A stretch of 12,696 nucleotides of DNA from Rhodoferax sp. (lineage in GTDB: Bacteria; Pseudomonadota; Gammaproteobacteria; Burkholderiales; Burkholderiaceae_C): contig VERU01000026.1 in the NCBI GenBank assembly GCA_018882485.1, positions 1 through 12,696 on the forward strand, given 5' to 3'. The notes below the pieces were generated by a model. It did not search any database. It was given only the letters and a program-made list of their open reading frames with translations, and was not told the DNA's origin. A program made the translations under genes and the position numbers. This document shows, one piece after another, positions 8,309 to 12,696 of this stretch (positions are counted from its first letter, which is position 1; every line of letters starts with the position of its first letter).

Positions 8309-9646
8309 ATGGACGCAACTTCCCACACCCCGACGGTCACCCGCATGCAGGTGATCCCGGTGGCCGGCCACGACAGCATGTTGCTCAACCTCAGCGGGGC
8401 CCATGCGCCCTTCTTTACCCGCAATCTGGTGGTGTTGACCGACTCCTCGGGGCGCCAGGGGGTGGGGGAGGTGCCGGGCGGAGAAAAGATACGCGCCACG
8501 CTCGAGGATGCGCGGGCGCTGGTGGAGGGTCAGGCACTGGGACGCTACCTGGCGGTGCTGCAGACCATGCGCCGGCATTTTGCCGATCGCGACAGCGCAG
8601 GCAGGGGCAACCAGACCTTTGACCTGCGGGTTGCCATCCACGCGGTGACGGCGGTCGAGAGCGCGCTGCTGGATTTGCTGGGCCAGTTCCTGGGCGTTCC
8701 GGTGGCGGCCCTGCTGGGGGAGGGTCAGCAGCGCGACCGGGTGCAGATGCTGGGCTATCTCTTCTATGTCGGTGACCGTTCACGCACTCCACTGCCCTAC
8801 CGCAGTGAGCCCGACGCAGACGATGACTGGCTGCGCCTGCGGCATGAGCCTGCACTGGATGCCCATGCCGTGGTGCGATTGGCCGAAGCGGCGCAGGCCC
8901 GGTACGGCTTCCAGGATTTCAAGCTCAAGGGTGGGGTGCTGCGGGGTGACGAGGAGCTGGAGGCGGTGCAGGCCCTGCACGAGCGCTTTCCCAGGGCCCG
9001 CATCACCCTCGATCCCAATGGCGGGTGGTCGCTGCGTGATGCGATCCGCCTGTTGCGCGATCAGGCTGGCGTGTTGGCCTACGCCGAAGATCCCTGCGGC
9101 GCCGAGGGTGTGTATTCGGGCCGCGAGGTGATGGCCGAGTTTCGGCGGGCGACCGGGTTGCGAACGGCAACCAACATGGTCGCCACCGACTGGCGCGAGA
9201 TGGCACACAGCCTGCAGCTGCAGTCGGTGGACATTCCGCTGGCGGATCCGCATTTCTGGACGCTCCAGGGCTCGGTTCGGGTGGCGCAGCTGTGCCAGAT
9301 GCACGGCCTGACCTGGGGCTCACATTCCAACAACCACTTCGATGTGTCGCTGGCGATGTTCACCCATTGCGCAGCCGCCGCTCCCGGCAGGGTGACCGCC
9401 ATCGACACCCACTGGATCTGGCAGGATGGCCAGCACCTGACCGCGGAGCCCCTGTTGATCCGTGACGGTCACGTCGAAGTCCCCTCGCGACCGGGACTGG
9501 GCGTGACGCTGGACATGGAGGCCGTGCAGCGGGCCCACCAGCTGTATCTTCAGCATGGACTGGGGGCGCGCGATGACGCGATGGCCATGCAGTATCTCTT
9601 CCCCGGGTGGTCGTTTCATCCCAAGTCGCCCTGCCTGGTCCGATGA
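8309..9646 (+). CDS. gudD: D-glucarate dehydratase (enolase superfamily)
   Basis: Removes water from D-glucarate to give 5-keto-4-deoxy-glucarate, the same product as GarD. The 445-residue protein aligns almost end to end, as I recall it, with E. coli GudD (446 residues), including [20 protein letters not shown] near the N-terminus and [13 protein letters not shown] near the C-terminus. Enolase-superfamily residues fall at positions equivalent to E. coli: Lys205 and Lys207 (FKLKGG), metal ligands Asp235, Glu260 and Asn289, general base His339 and partner Asp366. No catalytic residue is missing. The ATG at 8309 gives the E. coli-like N-terminus; a second ATG at 8345 would remove 12 residues. 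It leads the rightward unit, and its stop overlaps the glycerate kinase start as ATGA. Homologues such as GudX lack activity, but the complete active site argues for a true dehydratase. Confidence 0.96.
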   Translation: MDATSHTPTVTRMQVIPVAGHDSMLLNLSGAHAPFFTRNLVVLTDSSGRQGVGEVPGGEKIRATLEDARALVEGQALGRYLAVLQTMRRHFADRDSAGRGNQTFDLRVAIHAVTAVESALLDLLGQFLGVPVAALLGEGQQRDRVQMLGYLFYVGDRSRTPLPYRSEPDADDDWLRLRHEPALDAHAVVRLAEAAQARYGFQDFKLKGGVLRGDEELEAVQALHERFPRARITLDPNGGWSLRDAIRLLRDQAGVLAYAEDPCGAEGVYSGREVMAEFRRATGLRTATNMVATDWREMAHSLQLQSVDIPLADPHFWTLQGSVRVAQLCQMHGLTWGSHSNNHFDVSLAMFTHCAAAAPGRVTAIDTHWIWQDGQHLTAEPLLIRDGHVEVPSRPGLGVTLDMEAVQRAHQLYLQHGLGARDDAMAMQYLFPGWSFHPKSPCLVR

Positions 9647-10944
9647 CTGCAGCACCCTTGCGCCCGACCCAGACCATGGACGCCACGCGACCACCCCACT
9701 TGCTGAGGGCCCTGTTCGACGCCGCCATCGCGTCCGCCCAGCCAGCGCTGGTGCTGCCGCCGCATCTTCCCGCGTTACCGGCGGGACGGCTGATCGTGCT
9801 GGGTGCCGGCAAGGCGTCGGCCGCGATGGCCCGCGCGGTCGAGGACCATTGGTCTGGTCCCCTGGAGGGGCTGGTGGTGACGCGTTATGGTTATGGGGTG
9901 CCCTGTGACCGCATCGAGATCGTGGAGGCGGCGCATCCGGTGCCGGATGCGGCGGGCGAGGCGGCGGCCCGGCGGATGCTGGAGCGGGTGCGCGGACTGT
10001 CTCGGGACGATCTGGTGCTGTGCCTGGTGTCCGGCGGTGGATCGGCCCTGATGCCAGCGCCGGCGGCCGGCCTGACCCTGGCCGACAAGCAGGCGATCAA
10101 CGCGCAACTGCTGCGCAGCGGCGCTGCCATCGGCGAAATGAATTGCGTGCGTCGGCACCTCTCCGCCATCAAGGGGGGGCGGCTTGCGGCCGCCTGCTAT
10201 CCGGCGCGGGTGTTGACCCTGGTGATTTCCGATGTGCCCGGCGACGGCCTGCACGACATCGCCTCCGGACCGACGGTGGCAGATCCGACCACCTGCGTGG
10301 ACGCGTTGGCCGTCCTGCGCCGGTACCGCATCGACATGCCGGCTCCAGCCTGGGCTTGGCTGGAAAGCGGCGAGGGGGAAACCATCAAGCCCGGGGACTC
10401 CCGGTTGGCGCGCTGCGAGACCCGGCTGGTCAGCTCGCCCCAGATGGGCCTGGAGGCTGCGGCCAGACTGGCCAGGTCGTTGGGAGTGACCCCGTGCATC
10501 CTGGGGGACAGTCTGGAGGGAGAGGCCCGAGAGGTGGGCCGGGTGATGGCTGGCATTGCGCGGCAGGTGGCTGCGCACCATCAGCCTGTGGCACCCCCTT
10601 GCGTGCTGCTGTCGGGCGGCGAGACCACCGTGACGGTCCGGGGGCAGGGCTGCGGCGGCCGCAACGTCGAATTTCTGCTGGCCCTGGGCGTGGCCCTGGG
10701 CGGTCATCCTGGCATCCACGCCCTTGCGGGGGATACCGACGGGGTGGACGGGCAGGTCGATGTCGCGGGCGCGCTGTTGGCCCCCGATACGCTGGACCGG
10801 GCACGTGCGTTGGGACTGGTGCCTGCCGGCAGCCTGGACCGCAACGACGGTCACGGCTTTTTCGGTGCCCTGGGGGATTCCGTGGTCACGGGTCCCACAC
10901 GCACCAACATCAACGATTTCCGCGCGGTCTTCGTCTCGGGGTGA
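9643..10944 (+). CDS. Glycerate 2-kinase, MOFRL family (GckA/TtuD type)
   Basis: Phosphorylates D-glycerate to 2-phosphoglycerate, feeding glycolysis. The 433-residue product shows the class II glycerate kinase layout: an N-terminal DUF4147 domain with [12 protein letters not shown] (Lys57), [11 protein letters not shown] at 130-140, [14 protein letters not shown] at 169-182 and ISDVPGD at 195-201, then a C-terminal MOFRL domain with [23 protein letters not shown] at 363-370 and [11 protein letters not shown] at 417-427. Members are often called hydroxypyruvate reductase in databases, but there is no Rossmann dehydrogenase fold here. The start at 9643 overlaps the gudD stop as ATGA; a second ATG at 9676 would drop 11 residues. 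Its place between gudD and udh suggests it handles glycerate from tartronate semialdehyde made in aldarate breakdown. Confidence 0.92.
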   Translation: MTAAPLRPTQTMDATRPPHLLRALFDAAIASAQPALVLPPHLPALPAGRLIVLGAGKASAAMARAVEDHWSGPLEGLVVTRYGYGVPCDRIEIVEAAHPVPDAAGEAAARRMLERVRGLSRDDLVLCLVSGGGSALMPAPAAGLTLADKQAINAQLLRSGAAIGEMNCVRRHLSAIKGGRLAAACYPARVLTLVISDVPGDGLHDIASGPTVADPTTCVDALAVLRRYRIDMPAPAWAWLESGEGETIKPGDSRLARCETRLVSSPQMGLEAAARLARSLGVTPCILGDSLEGEAREVGRVMAGIARQVAAHHQPVAPPCVLLSGGETTVTVRGQGCGGRNVEFLLALGVALGGHPGIHALAGDTDGVDGQVDVAGALLAPDTLDRARALGLVPAGSLDRNDGHGFFGALGDSVVTGPTRTNINDFRAVFVSG

Positions 10945-10980
10945 GACGCGGGCCGGCCAACCCACTTCATGGAGAACCAC

Positions 10981-11805
10981 ATGCTCGATGTTCCTGCCTC
11001 GCCGCTGCGCCTGCCGCGACTTCTGCTCACCGGGGCAGCGGGCAACCTGGGTCGGGAGTTGCGGCCGCGACTGAAAGCCTATTGCGATGTGCTGCGTGTC
11101 AGCCATCGCAGGGACATCGGCCCTGCTTCCGACGGGGAGGAGGTGCAGCTTGCGGAGCTGTCCGATGCGGACCAGATGATGGCGCTGCTTGCAGGGGTGG
11201 ACGCTGTGGTCCACATGGGCGGCGTGTCGACCGAGCAGCCCTGGGAACCCATTCTGGCCGGCAACATCGTGGGTGCGGTCAACCTGTATGAAGCGGCCCG
11301 GCGCCAGGGGGTCCGGCGCATCGTCTTCGCCAGCTCCAACCATGTCACCGGTTTTTATCGGCAGGATGAGGTCATCGACACCCGATCGCCGCCCAAACCC
11401 GACGGTTTTTACGGACTCTCCAAGGCCTTTGGCGAAAACCTGGCCGAGCTGTACTGGAACCGTTGGGGTGTGGAAACCGTCAGCCTGCGCATCGGATCCT
11501 CCTTTGCCGAACCGAAGGACCGCCGGATGCTGGCGACCTGGCTGAGCTTTGATGACCTGGAGCGTCTGATCGTCGCCGCACTGACGGCACCCATCGTGGG
11601 GCATACGGTGATCTACGGCGTCTCAGACAACCAGGCCTGCTGGTGGGACAACCGCCATGCACGGCACCTCGGATACCGGCCCGGGGACAGCTCGGACCGT
11701 TTTCGGGCCGCCGTGGAAGCCCGCCAGCCCGTGATCGATCGAGGCGATCCGGCTGCCATCTACCAGGGCGGCGGTTTCGTGAAGGTGTCGCCGCATGGCG
11801 ACTGA
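10981..11805 (+). CDS. udh: Uronate dehydrogenase (NAD-dependent, SDR superfamily)
   Basis: Oxidises D-galacturonate and D-glucuronate at C1 with NAD to the corresponding aldarolactones, the entry step of the oxidative uronate route. The 274-residue product matches the characterised Agrobacterium enzyme (265 residues) block by block: TGAAGNLGR nucleotide loop at 17-25, VVHMGGVSTEQPWE at 76-89, GNIVGAVNLYEAAR at 94-107, IVFASSNHVTG at 114-124, catalytic Tyr144 and Lys148 in YGLSK, LRIGSS at 169-174, MLATWLS at 183-189, and a C-terminal WWDN and QGG..V. Start: the ATG at 10981 has GGAGA at 10971-10975 well placed before it, while the ATG at 10969 has no such site. It lies 36 bp after the glycerate kinase, in the same probable operon. 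Confidence 0.94.
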   Translation: MLDVPASPLRLPRLLLTGAAGNLGRELRPRLKAYCDVLRVSHRRDIGPASDGEEVQLAELSDADQMMALLAGVDAVVHMGGVSTEQPWEPILAGNIVGAVNLYEAARRQGVRRIVFASSNHVTGFYRQDEVIDTRSPPKPDGFYGLSKAFGENLAELYWNRWGVETVSLRIGSSFAEPKDRRMLATWLSFDDLERLIVAALTAPIVGHTVIYGVSDNQACWWDNRHARHLGYRPGDSSDRFRAAVEARQPVIDRGDPAAIYQGGGFVKVSPHGD

Positions 11806-11842
11806 CACAGACCGGGCAGCCGGAACCCAGCGGGCGGACGGT

Positions 11843-12696
11843 TCAGCCCGGCAGTCGAACCAATTGCCCGCTGGCTGAGGACTCGCGCACCGCCCAGGCG
11901 GCTTCAAGCGCACGCAGTCCGTCGAGCGCCGAACACACCGGGGTTTCGGTACCGGAAATCACCGCCGCGAAATGGCGCAGCTGCTCCTGGTAGGGGCAGC
12001 GCTGGAGTGGCACGCTGCGGCTCATCTCGATGGGTTGCTCCCAGCTGCGGGTTCCCCGGTAGCGCCAGCATTCCAGTCTGGGCAATGTGAGCGACCCCTC
12101 GGTGCCTGAGAAAAAATGGGAGTTGATGTCCTGCTGGGGAAACCGCGTGGTTTCATGCGCCGCCAGGTCGTAGTTCCAGGGGGCTGCCGCTGCGTCCGAC
12201 ACCGTGACCGTGCCGAGCGCGCCGTTGGCAAAGCGCAGCGTCAGCACCGCCGTGTCTTCGACCGGGTGACCCCGTACGGCGTTGGAACTCAGGGCGTGCA
12301 GGCTTTCGATGTCGCCGTACAGAAAGCGCAGCAGGTCGAGGTCGTGGATCAGATTGATGAGCACCGGTCCGCCGCCAGGCCGGGTTCGCCACTCCGCCTT
12401 GAAATACTCGTCGTCCTTGTACCAGGTGGACAGGGCCGTCACGCACACCGGTCGACCGAGCAGCCCCGAGGCGACGATGTCGCGGGCCTGGCGCATGATG
12501 GGGTTGTAGCGCCGTTGGTGCCCGACCAGTACCGGCAACCCGCTGTCGATGGCGGCGCGATGGATGCGGCGCGCGTTCTCCACCGTGTCGGCGATGGGTT
12601 TTTCGACCAGCACGGCGGCACCCTGTGCCAGCACATCGAGCACGACGTCGGCGTGCGCATCGTTGGGTGTGGCGACCACCACCGCCTGCGCCTAGG
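11843..12696 (-). CDS. Gfo/Idh/MocA family oxidoreductase, N-terminus missing and interrupted at the window edge
   Basis: NAD(P)-dependent sugar or inositol dehydrogenase family. The readable frame enters at the end of the Rossmann domain: VVVATPNDAH, then the VEKPIADT hallmark (Glu-Lys-Pro), GHQRRYNP, and the C-terminal substrate domain with GGGPVLINLIHDLDLLRFLYG, whose His is a likely catalytic residue. The first 60 or so residues, with the GxGxxG nucleotide loop, are not present. In the same frame a TAG lies at 12694-12692, three codons upstream of the GTG at 12682, so a full-length protein cannot be read through this edge as given. A start at that GTG would lack cofactor binding. It is either a disrupted gene or an edge artefact. 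Convergent with udh, 37 bp apart. Its substrate is unknown; a role in sugar-acid metabolism is only a guess from position. Confidence 0.8.

Noticed and set aside
9643..10944. Hydroxypyruvate reductase annotation for the kinase
   Set aside because: The protein has DUF4147 and MOFRL motifs of class II glycerate kinases and no dehydrogenase Rossmann signature; the reductase name is a legacy label.
10969..10980. Upstream ATG as the udh start
   Set aside because: No ribosome binding site before it, whereas GGAGA within this segment is correctly placed for the ATG at 10981.
9775..11604. Long antisense open frame (609 codons) opposite the glycerate kinase and udh
   Set aside because: Low-complexity composition with no motifs; both sense genes have full family signatures, so this is a shadow.
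11806..11842. Bidirectional terminator between udh and the oxidoreductase
   Set aside because: Only imperfect GC-rich pairing and no T-runs; a terminator is expected here but cannot be supported from sequence.

Overview
The window reads as a high-GC betaproteobacterial chromosome, most likely order Burkholderiales and probably family Comamonadaceae. This rests on dense, tightly packed GC-rich genes, the gene order gmk-yicC | Ser/Thr kinase-rph-rdgB-hemW, the character of the RdgB and HemW proteins, and an AT-rich intergenic element between rph and rdgB that resembles (from memory) a repeat common in that family. There are no rRNA or tRNA genes, CRISPR arrays, insertion sequences or phage genes that I can see.

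Left half (1-5549), housekeeping. On the minus strand lie the 5' end of gmk (guanylate kinase, cut by the left edge) and yicC, coupled through an ATGA overlap. Divergent from them run a Hanks-type Ser/Thr kinase, rph (RNase PH), rdgB (non-canonical purine NTP pyrophosphatase) and hemW (radical-SAM heme chaperone); rdgB and hemW overlap by ATGA. A CBS-domain protein follows, with what looks like its own sigma-70 promoter overlapping the hemW stop codon.

Right half (5568-11805), a sugar-acid module. Two divergent transcription units share the 214-bp region 8095-8308. Leftward: an SMP-30-type lactonase and garD (galactarate dehydratase). Rightward: gudD (glucarate dehydratase), a MOFRL-type glycerate 2-kinase and udh (uronate dehydrogenase). 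Together they fit oxidative hexuronate catabolism. Udh oxidises galacturonate or glucuronate to aldarolactones, the lactonase opens them, and GarD and GudD dehydrate galactarate and glucarate to the same product, 5-keto-4-deoxy-glucarate. The glycerate kinase suggests that product is then cleaved by an aldolase to pyruvate and tartronate semialdehyde. The aldolase, the semialdehyde reductase, a transporter and a regulator are not in the window.

The right edge (11843-12696) holds a Gfo/Idh/MocA oxidoreductase on the minus strand, convergent with udh. It lacks its N-terminal nucleotide-binding region, and an in-frame TAG sits in the last bases of the window, inside a CCTAGG hexamer. This is either a disrupted gene or an edge artefact.

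I see no wholly new system. Most genes belong to well-known families. The points most worth checking are the kinase without an adjacent PP2C phosphatase, the AT-rich element supplying the rdgB ribosome binding site, the candidate operator in the divergent region, and the stop codon at the right edge.
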